Origin: JAENVU01 sp963801105
GTDB lineage: Bacteria; Actinomycetota; Acidimicrobiia; IMCC26256; JAENVU01
Direction of reading: 5' to 3'
Assembly (NCBI GenBank): GCA_963801105.1
Contig: CAWDDH010000003.1
Coordinates: 2,604,001-2,668,000 of the forward strand
Length of the DNA: 64,000 bases
Shown here: one piece after another, positions 11,752-19,718 of the stretch
Numbering within the stretch: position 1 is the stretch's first letter
Layout: every line of letters begins with the position of its first letter
Position numbers and translations under genes: made by a program
The notes under the pieces: model-generated
Database searches by the model: none
The model's input: only the letters and a program-made list of their open reading frames with translations
Told to the model about the DNA's origin: nothing

Positions 11752-12984
11752 TCAGTCCTCGTCGAGGCTGCGGAAGACCAGGCCGGTGCGGGGCTTGGGT
11801 GCGAAGAACGTGGTCTTCTGCGGCATGCGCACCCCGGCCCGGGCCGCGGCGCGGATCTGTTCGACCGTGACGGGCGGGAGGAGGATCGCGGCGCCGGCCG
11901 TGCCCTCGGCGACCATCGTGGCGATGGCACGGGCGTCGTGGCGGTAGGTGACGTCGTAGGGAGCCAGCGCGTCGGCCGCGATCTGCTCGAACCACGCCGA
12001 GGCGACCTCGGCGAGCACCGGCTCGAGCCCGTCGCGGACCCGGGCGAGCGCCCCGGGGTCGGGGACCAAGCGGGCGATGCCCTCGCCGTCGACGAGCCCC
12101 ACGCCGCCCTGCCGGTCGAGCGAGGCCAGCAGCCGGTCGACCGTCTCGGGGGTGTTGGCGGCCGCGTCGACGATCTCGAGGTCGCGAGCGAGGTCGAGTC
12201 GGAGCCGGGTGGGGGAGACGGCCTCCCGGATCACCCGGTGGATCGGCTGCACCCAGAGCTGGTCCTCGGCGAGCTCGACCATGAGGCACATCACGGCGTC
12301 GGCGCCCGAGGTCGCCGCGCCGCCGTCGCGGCGCTCGTCGCGGTAGTTGATCGCGGTCTCGAAGCGGTGGTGGCCGTCGGCGAGCACGACGGGTGCGTCC
12401 CCGATGATCGCCACGATCGCCTCGACGTCGGCCGGCTCGGTGATGCTGCCGAGCTCGTGGGTCACGCCGTCGTCATCGACGGTCTTGGCCAAGGGCAGCG
12501 CGCGGTCAGCGACCGCGGCCAGACCCGCGGTCGGGGTCAGCCCCCAGATCGGGTCAAGGTTGACCCGCGTCGCGCGGAGCAGCGCGAGGCGGTCGCTCTT
12601 GGCCTTGGGCAGCGTGCGCTCGTGGGGGAGGACGTCACCCTCCCCCGCGGCGGCCGGCAGGACCAGCCCGCCGAGGATGCCGACGGTGTGGCGGGGCGTG
12701 GCGCGCTCGTCGGCGTAGGTCATGCGGTAGGCGTAGAAGGCGGGCGCGTCGTCCCGGACGAGGATGCCGGCGGCGGACCAGTCGGCGAGCAGGCGCGCCG
12801 CATGCTCGTAGCGGTCGGCGTCGTCGTCGGCCTCGGGGAGGATCAGCCGGACCGAGTTGTGCTCGGACCGCTGCGCGAGGACGTCGCGCTGATCGGGATC
12901 GATGACGTCATAGGGTGGCGCGATCACCGATTCGAGGTCGACGGTGTCGTAGCGGATGCCGCGGAACGGGCGGAACTCGGGCAT
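11752..12984 (-). CDS. DUF1015 family protein
   Basis: 410 residues matching the DUF1015 family throughout. The N-terminus has RPFRGIRYDTV, then the IAPPYDVI motif. NSVRLILPE and a central ADGHHRFETAINYRDE block follow. Function is not established; some relatives are annotated as SpoOJ/ParB-like or HTH proteins without good support. No signal peptide or membrane segment is seen, so it is probably cytosolic. It is transcribed away from the HAD gene across an 83-base intergenic region containing a GC-rich dyad, with a GGAGG-like ribosome site before the ATG. Confidence 0.85.
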   Translation of the reverse strand: MPEFRPFRGIRYDTVDLESVIAPPYDVIDPDQRDVLAQRSEHNSVRLILPEADDDADRYEHAARLLADWSAAGILVRDDAPAFYAYRMTYADERATPRHTVGILGGLVLPAAAGEGDVLPHERTLPKAKSDRLALLRATRVNLDPIWGLTPTAGLAAVADRALPLAKTVDDDGVTHELGSITEPADVEAIVAIIGDAPVVLADGHHRFETAINYRDERRDGGAATSGADAVMCLMVELAEDQLWVQPIHRVIREAVSPTRLRLDLARDLEIVDAAANTPETVDRLLASLDRQGGVGLVDGEGIARLVPDPGALARVRDGLEPVLAEVASAWFEQIAADALAPYDVTYRHDARAIATMVAEGTAGAAILLPPVTVEQIRAAARAGVRMPQKTTFFAPKPRTGLVFRSLDED

Positions 12985-13019
12985 GAAGGGCCTCCGGGTC
13001 GGTCCGGCGATTGTGGCAC

Positions 13020-13037
13020 GGGCCGGCGAGCCGGCCC
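13020..13037. promoter_or_regulatory. GC-rich dyad between divergent DUF1015 and HAD genes
   Basis: Perfect 8-bp inverted repeat GGGCCGGC/GCCGGCCC with a 2-base centre, lying between the two divergent starts. It could be an operator shared by both promoters. In DNA this rich in GC a chance palindrome is also plausible. Confidence 0.25.
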
Positions 13038-13067
13038 CGCACCCGGCACGAAGGGAAGGGAAGCGCG

Positions 13068-13871
13068 GTGAGTGGGCACGGGGTGATCGTCTGCGATCTC
13101 GACGGCGTGCTCTGGACGGGCGCCCGGCCGATCCCCGGTGCAGCCGGCGCGGTCACCCGGCTGCGGGCCGCCGGCCGACGGGTCGCCTTCCTGACCAACA
13201 ACTCGAGTCGGGTGATCGACGACGTGCGCGACCAGTTGAGCGCCATGGGCGTCGCGACCGAGCGTGAGGACGTGCTCTCGAGCGCGCAGGCGGCCGCGTC
13301 CGTGTTGGCCGGGGACCTCCCCGCCGGAGCCCGGGTCCTCGTGTCGGGCGGACCGGGCGTCGTGGAGGCGCTCGAGCAGGTCGGCCTGCGACCGGTCGCC
13401 AACGACGGCACCTTCGTCGGTGACGTCGCCGCGGTCGTCTGCGGCATGGACCCCGAGTTCGACTTCGCCCGGCTCGACCGCGCGTCCGCCGCGGTTCGTG
13501 AGGGCGCCCGCTTCGTGGCGACCAACACCGACGCGACGTTCCCCGGCGCGGATCGCATCACGCCCGGCGCGGGCGCGCTGGTGGCCGCGGTCGCCACGGC
13601 GTCGGGCCGTGACCCGGAGGTGGCGGGCAAGCCCGCGGCGCCGACGGTCGCGCTCGTACGCGCACGCCTGGGTGCGACCGGAGTCATGGTCGGCGACCGA
13701 CCGTCGACCGACGGCGAGCTGGCTCGCCGGCTCGGGTGGCCGTTCGCAATGGTGCTGTCGGGTGTCGGCGGGCACGACCCGCACGAGCCCGTGCCCGCGC
13801 CACCCCCCGCATGGGTCGGCGCGGACCTGGCGGCGCTGGCGGAGTCGCTGGTGCGGTACCCGGGTCCGTGA
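13068..13871 (+). CDS. HAD-IIA family phosphatase (NagD-like)
   Basis: 267 residues. HAD motif I is DLDGVLW near residue 9, with the IIA-type cap after the FLTNNSSR motif II. A conserved lysine follows (EVAGKPAAPTV), then motif IV MVGDRPSTDGELA. It should dephosphorylate a small phosphorylated metabolite; the substrate is not predictable. The same family lies just upstream of tlyA in M. tuberculosis (Rv1692), so position supports the call. The GTG at 13068 is chosen because it directly precedes motif I and follows an AAGGGAAGGGAA ribosome site. An open frame from 13011 would add a non-conserved basic leader. Confidence 0.85.
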   Translation: MSGHGVIVCDLDGVLWTGARPIPGAAGAVTRLRAAGRRVAFLTNNSSRVIDDVRDQLSAMGVATEREDVLSSAQAAASVLAGDLPAGARVLVSGGPGVVEALEQVGLRPVANDGTFVGDVAAVVCGMDPEFDFARLDRASAAVREGARFVATNTDATFPGADRITPGAGALVAAVATASGRDPEVAGKPAAPTVALVRARLGATGVMVGDRPSTDGELARRLGWPFAMVLSGVGGHDPHEPVPAPPPAWVGADLAALAESLVRYPGP

Positions 13872-13882
13872 CCGACGGTTGG

Positions 13883-13888
13883 TAGCGT
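13883..13888 (+). promoter_or_regulatory. Candidate -10 element (TAGCGT) for the phasin-like gene
   Basis: TAGCGT lies 27 bases before the ATG at 13916. Here a leader with a GAAGGAG ribosome site fits between the predicted start point and the gene, unlike the leaderless cases elsewhere. Confidence 0.4.
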
Positions 13889-13915
13889 GTGCGCTCCGCT
13901 GCGAAGGAGCCGGTG

Positions 13916-14347
13916 ATGCCGCAGTCCCCCGATCTGAGCAAGTACCTCGACGCGGGTGTCGAGTTCGTGGCCATGACGCGCTCCCAGGCGCGGACCCGGG
14001 CCAAGGAGCTCGTGGCGCAGGGTCATCTCGCGCAGAACCAGGTGCAGGGATTCGTCGACGACCTCGTCGAGGAGAGCCGCCGGCGGACCGATCTCGTGAT
14101 GGACATCGTCCGCCAGGAGGTCCAGCGCCAGATGAAGACCCTCGGCATCGCGACCAAGGACGACCTCTCGAAGCTCGAGGCCAAGATGGCCCGCCAGAGG
14201 AGCGCCGCCAAGGGCGCGAAGAAGTCGGCGAAGATGGCCGGCAAGAAGTCGGGCGCGAAGAAGGCCACCAAGAAGTCGGGCGCGAAGAAGGCCACCAAGA
14301 AGGCCGGCGCGACCGGGACGACCGGTCGCGCCGCCCAGGCGTCCTGA
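13916..14347 (+). CDS. Phasin-like (PhaF/COG3937-type) protein with Lys/Ala-rich tail
   Basis: 143 residues. The first ~90 residues are predicted helical and heptad-like (QARTRAKELVAQGHLAQNQV then RQEVQRQMKTLG). They end with the ATKDDLSKLEAKM segment typical of phasin/PHA-regulator proteins. The last ~50 residues are very rich in Lys, Ala and Gly (KKSGAKKATK repeated), like the DNA-binding tails of PhaF or histone H1-like proteins. It may coat granules and touch the nucleoid, or simply be a nucleoid protein. The ATG at 13916 has a good GAAGGAG site. An in-frame upstream GTG at 13889 is too close to the promoter. Confidence 0.6.
   Translation: MPQSPDLSKYLDAGVEFVAMTRSQARTRAKELVAQGHLAQNQVQGFVDDLVEESRRRTDLVMDIVRQEVQRQMKTLGIATKDDLSKLEAKMARQRSAAKGAKKSAKMAGKKSGAKKATKKSGAKKATKKAGATGTTGRAAQAS
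14246..14299 (+). repeat. Two perfect tandem 27-bp units coding KSGAKKATK
   Basis: Units 14246-14272 and 14273-14299 are identical. They encode the repeated basic motif in the tail of the phasin-like protein. The copy number is likely to vary between strains by slippage. Confidence 0.85.
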
Positions 14348-14354
14348 GCCCACC

Positions 14355-15134
14355 GTGCGTCGGCGACTCGACGCCGAGCTGGTGCGCCGCGGGTTGCTCC
14401 CCAGCCGGGCCCAGGCCGTCGCCGCGGTCGAGGCCGGGCTCGTGACGGTCGGGGGCGCCCCCGCCGCGTCGATCACGCGCCAGGTCGCACCCCACGAGCC
14501 TGTCGTCGTGCACGGTGCACCCGCGCGGTTCGTGTCACGCGGCGGCGAGAAGCTCGACGCGGCCCTCGCCTTCTGGGACCTCGACGTCGCGGGCGCCCGG
14601 GCGCTCGACGCCGGTGCCTCGACCGGCGGCTTCACCGATTGCCTGCTCCAGCGGGGAGCCCGCGAGGTCGTCGCGCTCGACGTCGGGCACGGCCAGCTCG
14701 CGTGGCGCCTGCGGGAGGACCCGCGTGTGGTCGTCCTGGAGCGGACCAACCTGCGCCACGTCGACGCGCTGCCCGGCGGCCCGGCCGAGGTCGCCGTCGC
14801 GGACCTGTCGTTCATCTCGCTCGTGACGGTGGCGCCCGCGCTGGCCCGGCTCACCACCGATGGGGGCGAGCTCGTGCTGCTGGTCAAGCCGCAGTTCGAG
14901 GCCGGCCGGGCGAGAATCGGCCGCGGCGGCATCGTGCGGGACCCCGAGGTCCGGCGCGCGGTCCTCGGCGAGGTGACCGCGGGCCTGGGCGACGCCGGCC
15001 TGGTCGTGACCGCCGTCATCCCGTCGCCGCTGCGTGGCGCCGACGGCAACGTGGAGTTCCTGGCGCGGGTCCGCAAGCACGGGGAGGCCGTCACGCCGGC
15101 TGCGCTCGACACCGCCGCGGGCGCGGCCTCGTGA
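14355..15134 (+). CDS. tlyA: TlyA family 16S/23S rRNA 2'-O-methyltransferase
   Basis: 259 residues. An N-terminal S4 RNA-binding domain (RRRLDAELVRRGLLPSRAQA) is followed by an FtsJ-type methyltransferase. Motifs seen are RFVSRGGEKLDAAL, the SAM loop DAGASTGGFTDCLL, VADLSFISL and LLVKPQFEAGR. In mycobacteria TlyA methylates C1409 of 16S and C1920 of 23S rRNA, and its loss gives capreomycin resistance. It overlaps nadK by four bases (GTGA), and the tlyA-nadK-recN order is conserved in actinobacteria. Confidence 0.95.
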   Translation: MRRRLDAELVRRGLLPSRAQAVAAVEAGLVTVGGAPAASITRQVAPHEPVVVHGAPARFVSRGGEKLDAALAFWDLDVAGARALDAGASTGGFTDCLLQRGAREVVALDVGHGQLAWRLREDPRVVVLERTNLRHVDALPGGPAEVAVADLSFISLVTVAPALARLTTDGGELVLLVKPQFEAGRARIGRGGIVRDPEVRRAVLGEVTAGLGDAGLVVTAVIPSPLRGADGNVEFLARVRKHGEAVTPAALDTAAGAAS

Positions 15135-15949
15135 ACCCGGTCCGGAGCCTGGGGCTCGTCGCCCATCCCCACCGCGCGGAGGCCGGCGAACTCGTCGCGC
15201 ACACCGTCGCCTGGGGCGCCGAGCACGGCGTCGCCGTGCACACCGCCGATCTCGGCGCCGATCTCGCGGGGTTCGACGCGATCGTGTCCTTCGGCGGCGA
15301 CGGCACGATGCTCCGAGCCGTCGACCTGGCGACGCCCGCGCAGATCGCGGTCCTCGGGGTCAACTGCGGCCAGATGGGCTACCTCACCGAGATCGACCCG
15401 GTCGCGCTCGATGAGTCACTCGAGCGCATGCGTACCGGCGACTACGAGATCTCGGAGCGCACGGTGCTCCGCGCCACGGTCACGTCGAGCGGACCGGCCG
15501 GCGGGACCTGGACGGCGCTCAACGAGGCCGTGGTCGAGAAGCCGCACCCGGGTCGGCTCGTGCGCTTCGAGGTCGTCATCAACGGCGCGCCGTTCACGAG
15601 CTACGCCGCCGACGGCGTGATCGTCGCGACCCCGACCGGCTCGACGGCGTACGCGTTCTCGGCGGGCGGCCCCATCGTCTCGCCGCGCCTCGCGTGTCTG
15701 CTGCTCACGCCGGTCTCGCCGCACATGCTCTTCGACCGGACGCTCGTGCTCGACGAGAGCGACGAGCTCGACCTGGTGGTGGTCGAGCGACCCGCGGTGA
15801 TGACCCTGGACGGTCGCGAGCTCGGCGAGCTCGAGCCCGGTGCCACGGTCCGCTGCGTGTGCGGGCCGCGCCCCGCGCGCATCATCACGCTCGCTCCACG
15901 CGACTTCCATCAGATCCTGAAGGCGAAGTTCGGACTGGCGGACCGCTGA
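15131..15949 (+). CDS. nadK: NAD kinase
   Basis: 272 residues; phosphorylates NAD to NADP in the cytoplasm. The GGDGT motif is at about residue 55, followed by LGVNCGQMGYLTEID, the NEAVVEK segment and the glycine-rich catalytic block DGVIVATPTGSTAYAFSAGG. The start is the GTG overlapping the tlyA stop; an open frame continues upstream but only as a shadow of tlyA. It is slightly shorter than the mycobacterial enzyme (~300 residues). Confidence 0.95.
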   Translation: MNPVRSLGLVAHPHRAEAGELVAHTVAWGAEHGVAVHTADLGADLAGFDAIVSFGGDGTMLRAVDLATPAQIAVLGVNCGQMGYLTEIDPVALDESLERMRTGDYEISERTVLRATVTSSGPAGGTWTALNEAVVEKPHPGRLVRFEVVINGAPFTSYAADGVIVATPTGSTAYAFSAGGPIVSPRLACLLLTPVSPHMLFDRTLVLDESDELDLVVVERPAVMTLDGRELGELEPGATVRCVCGPRPARIITLAPRDFHQILKAKFGLADR

Positions 15950-15971
15950 TGCCGCGGCGGGGTGTGGGCTG

Positions 15972-17588
15972 ATGCTGCTGGAGCTGCGCATCGAGAATCT
16001 CGGCATCATCGAGGAACTCCACCTGATGATCGGACCGGCGCTCACCGCGATCACCGGGGAGACCGGTGCGGGCAAGACGCTCGTCACGGGCGCGCTGGCG
16101 CTGCTCGGGGGCGAGCGGGCCGACAGCGGACTCGTACGGGACGGCACGTCCGAGGCGCGGGTCGAGGGCCGGTTCGAGGACGCAACGGGTGCGGAGGTCG
16201 TGCTCACGCGGGTCGTGCCACGCGAGGGCCGGAGCCGCGCGTACGTCGACGGCCGGCTCGCCACCGCGACCGAGCTCGCGGCGCGCGGGGTCGAGCTGCT
16301 CGACCTCCATGCCCAGCACGCGTACCAGGCGCTGCTCGCGCCGGCCGCGCAGCGGCGGATCCTCGACGCGTTCGCGGGGGAGCCGGCGGCACGCGCGCTC
16401 ACGGCCTACCGGTCCGCCCGCGACGAGATCGCAGCCGTCGACGCGGAGCTGGCGGCGCTCGGTGGCGACGCGCGCGTGCAGGCGCGCGAGATCAGCCTGC
16501 TCGAGTTCCAGGTGGCCGAGATCGACGCGGCCGGAATCGAGGACCCCGAGGAGGAGCGGACGCGCGAGCAGGAGGAGGAGCGGCTCGCGGACGCGGCCGG
16601 GATCCGCGAGGCCCTCGGCGAAGCCCACCGCGCGATCGACACGCTCGTCGTCGACGGGATCGGTACCGCGGTCGGGGCGCTGGGCGACCGCGCGACGCTC
16701 GCGGGGCTCGAGCAGCGCCTGCGCGGTCTGCAGGCCGACGCGGCCGACATCGCCCACGAGCTGCTCGTCGCCCGTGACGGTGTCGTGGACGATCCCGCTC
16801 GGCTGGACGCGGTGCGGGCCCGCCGCCAGCTGTTCCGCGAGCTGGCCCGCAAGTACGGCGCCGACCTCGCCGAGATCCTGGCCTACCGGGAGGAGGCGGC
16901 GACCCGACTCGAGGTGCTCCGGTCCTACGACGAGCGCGTCGGCGCGCTCGAAGGTGCGCGGGAGGCGGCGGTCGCCCGCCGCGATGCCGCCGCGGGGAAG
17001 CTCCGCGCCGCCCGGCGCGCCGCCGCCGAACCCCTCGCCGCGGCGGTCACCGCGGAGCTGGCGGAGCTCGCGATGCCGGGCGCGTGGATCGGGGTCGAGG
17101 TCGCCGAAGGCGCCCCGACCGACGACGGCGCGGACGACGTCACCATGCTGCTGGCCGCGAACCCCGGGGAGCCGCCGGCGCCGCTGGCCAAGGTGGCCTC
17201 CGGTGGGGAGCTCTCCCGGGCCCTGCTGGCGGTGCGGGTGGCCTCGGTCGCCACGGGCGCAGGGGGCGGGGGTCGGGCACTCGTGTTCGACGAGGTCGAC
17301 GCCGGCATCGGCGGCGAGGCGGGCGCCGCCGTCGGCCGGGCCCTGGCGGAACTCGCCCGCGGGACCCAGGTACTCTGCGTCACCCACCTCGCGCAGGTCG
17401 CTGCCTGTGCGAGCACCCAGGTGATCGTCCGCAAGGGCGACCGGGACGGTCGCACCGTCGCACACGCGGAGATCGTCGGCGGGGAGGACCGAGTGACCGA
17501 GTTGTCGCGGATGTTGGCCGGCGTCGAGCAGTCCGACCACGCGCGCCGCCACGCCGAGGAGCTCCTGGCCCGGGCGGATGCCCGGTGA
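15972..17588 (+). CDS. recN: DNA repair protein RecN
   Basis: 538 residues, an SMC-like ATPase acting in double-strand-break repair. Walker A is GETGAGKT at residues 29-36. The long central part is helical and coiled-coil-like. The ABC signature is ASGGELSRALLAVRV and Walker B is LVFDEVDAGIGGEAG, with a C-terminal VLCVTHLAQVA switch segment. It overlaps steA by four bases, so recN-steA-steB are probably one transcript with nadK. Confidence 0.95.
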   Translation: MLLELRIENLGIIEELHLMIGPALTAITGETGAGKTLVTGALALLGGERADSGLVRDGTSEARVEGRFEDATGAEVVLTRVVPREGRSRAYVDGRLATATELAARGVELLDLHAQHAYQALLAPAAQRRILDAFAGEPAARALTAYRSARDEIAAVDAELAALGGDARVQAREISLLEFQVAEIDAAGIEDPEEERTREQEEERLADAAGIREALGEAHRAIDTLVVDGIGTAVGALGDRATLAGLEQRLRGLQADAADIAHELLVARDGVVDDPARLDAVRARRQLFRELARKYGADLAEILAYREEAATRLEVLRSYDERVGALEGAREAAVARRDAAAGKLRAARRAAAEPLAAAVTAELAELAMPGAWIGVEVAEGAPTDDGADDVTMLLAANPGEPPAPLAKVASGGELSRALLAVRVASVATGAGGGGRALVFDEVDAGIGGEAGAAVGRALAELARGTQVLCVTHLAQVAACASTQVIVRKGDRDGRTVAHAEIVGGEDRVTELSRMLAGVEQSDHARRHAEELLARADAR

Positions 17589-18766
17589 GGCGCAGCTCCG
17601 CGCAGGTGGCCGCGGCCGCCGAACCGGTCGAGGCGCCGGCCCGGGTGGACCCGCGCACCAAGGACCTGACCCGCCGGCTCCAACCGGGCGAAATCGCGGT
17701 CATCGACCACGCCGACATCGACCGGGTCGCGGCCGAGGGGCTGATCGGGGCCGAGGTGGGCGCGGTGCTGAACGCCTCCCGGTCGATCACCGGCCGCTAT
17801 CCCAACGGCGGCCCCATCCGCCTGGTGGAGGCCGGCATCCTGCTGGTCGACGACCTCGGACCGGATCTCATGACCGCCGTCGAGGAGGGCGACATCCTGA
17901 TCGTCGACCGCGACGGCACGGTGCGCCGGGGGAGTCGCACGCTCGCCAAGGGCGCCGTCCGCACCGTCGCCGACGTCACCGACGCGATGGAGCACGCCCG
18001 GGCGAACATCGGCGAGGAGCTCGAGCGCTTCGCCGCCAACACGCTCGAGTACATCCAGCACGAGGCCAAGATCACGTTCGACCCGCTCGAGCTGCCGGAT
18101 CTGCGTACCCGGTTCAAGGGCCGGCACGCGATCGTCGTGGTGCGCGGCCACGACTACAAGACCGACCTCGCGGCGCTCAAGGCGTATCTGCGTGAGTACG
18201 AGCCGGCGCTCATCGGGGTCGACGGTGGCGCCGACGCGCTGCTCGAGCTCGGCTTCACGCCCGACATCATCATCGGCGACTTCGACTCGGTCAGCGACCG
18301 TGCCGTCCACTGCGGTGCCGAGCTGCTCCACCATGTCCATCCCGACGGGCGCGCGCCGGGCCGCGAGAACCTGGAGGCCATGCACCTCGTGGCCGGGCGG
18401 GACTACCAGGAGTTCGTGGCCGAGGGCATGAGTGAGGACGTTGCGATGCTCCTCGCCTACGAAGCGGGCGCGTCGCTGATCGTGGCGGTGGGGACGCACT
18501 CGACGATGGTCGAGATGCTCGACAAGGGCCGCAAGGGCATGTCGTCGACCTTCCTCACCCGGCTGCGGCTGGGTCCGGTGCTCGTGGACGCGAAGGGCGT
18601 GCACCGGCTGTACGAGGGGCGGGTGCGGCGGCGGGACATCCTCGTGCTCGTCCTCGCCGCGCTCTTGACGATCGTGGTCATCGGGCTCGTGGCCCAACCC
18701 ATCCACACCTACGTCGACGGCATCCGCCTCACCCTCGACGACCTCTGGTACTCGATCACCCACTGA
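17585..18766 (+). CDS. steA: SteA-like cytokinetic/cell-envelope protein
   Basis: 393 residues, equivalent in sequence and position to M. tuberculosis Rv1697 and Corynebacterium SteA. SteA acts with membrane partner SteB in daughter-cell separation by promoting peptidoglycan hydrolysis. The central part has a thiamin-pyrophosphokinase-like fold with GVDGGADALLELG and IIIGDFDSVSD motifs. A single membrane helix near the C-terminus (VLVLAALLTIVVIGLV) anchors it. The GTG at 17585 overlaps recN; the frame is open further upstream only inside recN. Partner steB follows 3 bases downstream. Confidence 0.88.
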   Translation: MRRSSAQVAAAAEPVEAPARVDPRTKDLTRRLQPGEIAVIDHADIDRVAAEGLIGAEVGAVLNASRSITGRYPNGGPIRLVEAGILLVDDLGPDLMTAVEEGDILIVDRDGTVRRGSRTLAKGAVRTVADVTDAMEHARANIGEELERFAANTLEYIQHEAKITFDPLELPDLRTRFKGRHAIVVVRGHDYKTDLAALKAYLREYEPALIGVDGGADALLELGFTPDIIIGDFDSVSDRAVHCGAELLHHVHPDGRAPGRENLEAMHLVAGRDYQEFVAEGMSEDVAMLLAYEAGASLIVAVGTHSTMVEMLDKGRKGMSSTFLTRLRLGPVLVDAKGVHRLYEGRVRRRDILVLVLAALLTIVVIGLVAQPIHTYVDGIRLTLDDLWYSITH

Positions 18767-18769
18767 CCG

Positions 18770-19711
18770 ATGATCCACTTCCGATTCCACGTCGTCTCCA
18801 TCATCGCGATCTTCCTCGCCATTGCCATCGGCACCGTGATGGGCGCGACGTTCGTGGGCCGAGGCGTGATCGACAACCTCCAGACCCGCATCGACAAGGT
18901 GCAGTCGAATGCCGACGACGCCCGCGCCCAGAACGGCGCGCTCCAGAGCCAGATCAACGACGCGAACAAGTACATCGACGAGTCGGCTGGGCTCACCGTG
19001 GACCGCACCCTCTCCGGGGTGCGGATCGAGCTGATCGCCGAGCGGGGTGTCGAGGGGGATCAGGTCGACGCGCAGGCCACCCTGTTGCGGACCGCCGGTG
19101 CGACGGTGCCCGGCATCGTCTGGCTCGAGGAGCGATGGGACCTCACGACCCCGGAGGAGGCCGACGCGCTGCGGGCCGCCACGGGGCTCGCCAATCACTC
19201 GCGTTCGTCGCTGCGCAGCGCCGCCGCCCAGCTGCTCGGCCAGCGACTCGCGTCGCCGCCACCGATCGACGACGTCCTGCGCAAGTTGGCCGACGCGAAG
19301 TTCGTGACCCTGACCGGTGCGGCCGGGAGTGCGACGCCCACTCCCGCCGACTTCACCGGCGAGGGTGCGCGCATCCTCGTCGCCGGTGGTCCGAGCTCAC
19401 CGGTGCCGGTCTCCACGGTGACCGACCTCGCCGGCGGCGCGGTGGGACTCGGCGGCCCGACCGCGATCGGCCAGGTGTTCGCGACGACCGACACGGTGAA
19501 GGACCGGGGCACCTGGATCGACCTGATCGCGGGCACGGACGAGCTCCGCAACCTGGTGAGCACGATCGACGACCTGGATCTCACCTCCGGCCGGGTCGCG
19601 GCCACTCTCGCGCTCGCCGAGCTCGCGAGCGGCGCGGTGGGCAACTACGGGCTGGACCGGGACCGCGCGATCCCCGATCTCCCGGTCGCCGCCGCCCCGA
19701 CGGCGCGTTGA
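18770..19711 (+). CDS. steB: SteB/MctB-family membrane protein
   Basis: 313 residues. One N-terminal transmembrane helix (VVSIIAIFLAIAIGTVMG) is followed by a coiled-coil stretch (residues ~36-70), then a mixed extracytoplasmic domain. This matches the MctB family (Rv1698), described both as a copper-transport channel and as the SteB partner of SteA. Adjacency to steA favours the cell-division role here. No clear cleavable signal is seen; the helix is a likely anchor. Confidence 0.85.
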   Translation: MIHFRFHVVSIIAIFLAIAIGTVMGATFVGRGVIDNLQTRIDKVQSNADDARAQNGALQSQINDANKYIDESAGLTVDRTLSGVRIELIAERGVEGDQVDAQATLLRTAGATVPGIVWLEERWDLTTPEEADALRAATGLANHSRSSLRSAAAQLLGQRLASPPPIDDVLRKLADAKFVTLTGAAGSATPTPADFTGEGARILVAGGPSSPVPVSTVTDLAGGAVGLGGPTAIGQVFATTDTVKDRGTWIDLIAGTDELRNLVSTIDDLDLTSGRVAATLALAELASGAVGNYGLDRDRAIPDLPVAAAPTAR

Positions 19712-19718
19712 GCGGCCT

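Noticed and set aside
9764..12289. Long minus-strand frame overlapping the OafA-type and DUF1015 genes
   Set aside because: Same strand but a different frame. Arg/Pro-rich with no motifs, while the chosen frames carry clear family signatures.
12908..15241. Minus-strand open frame opposite the HAD, phasin-like and tlyA genes
   Set aside because: Low-complexity Arg/Ser/Pro sequence. The plus-strand genes have clear motifs.
16925..19198. 757-codon minus-strand open frame opposite recN, steA and steB
   Set aside because: Shadow of three conserved genes, with no recognisable domain.
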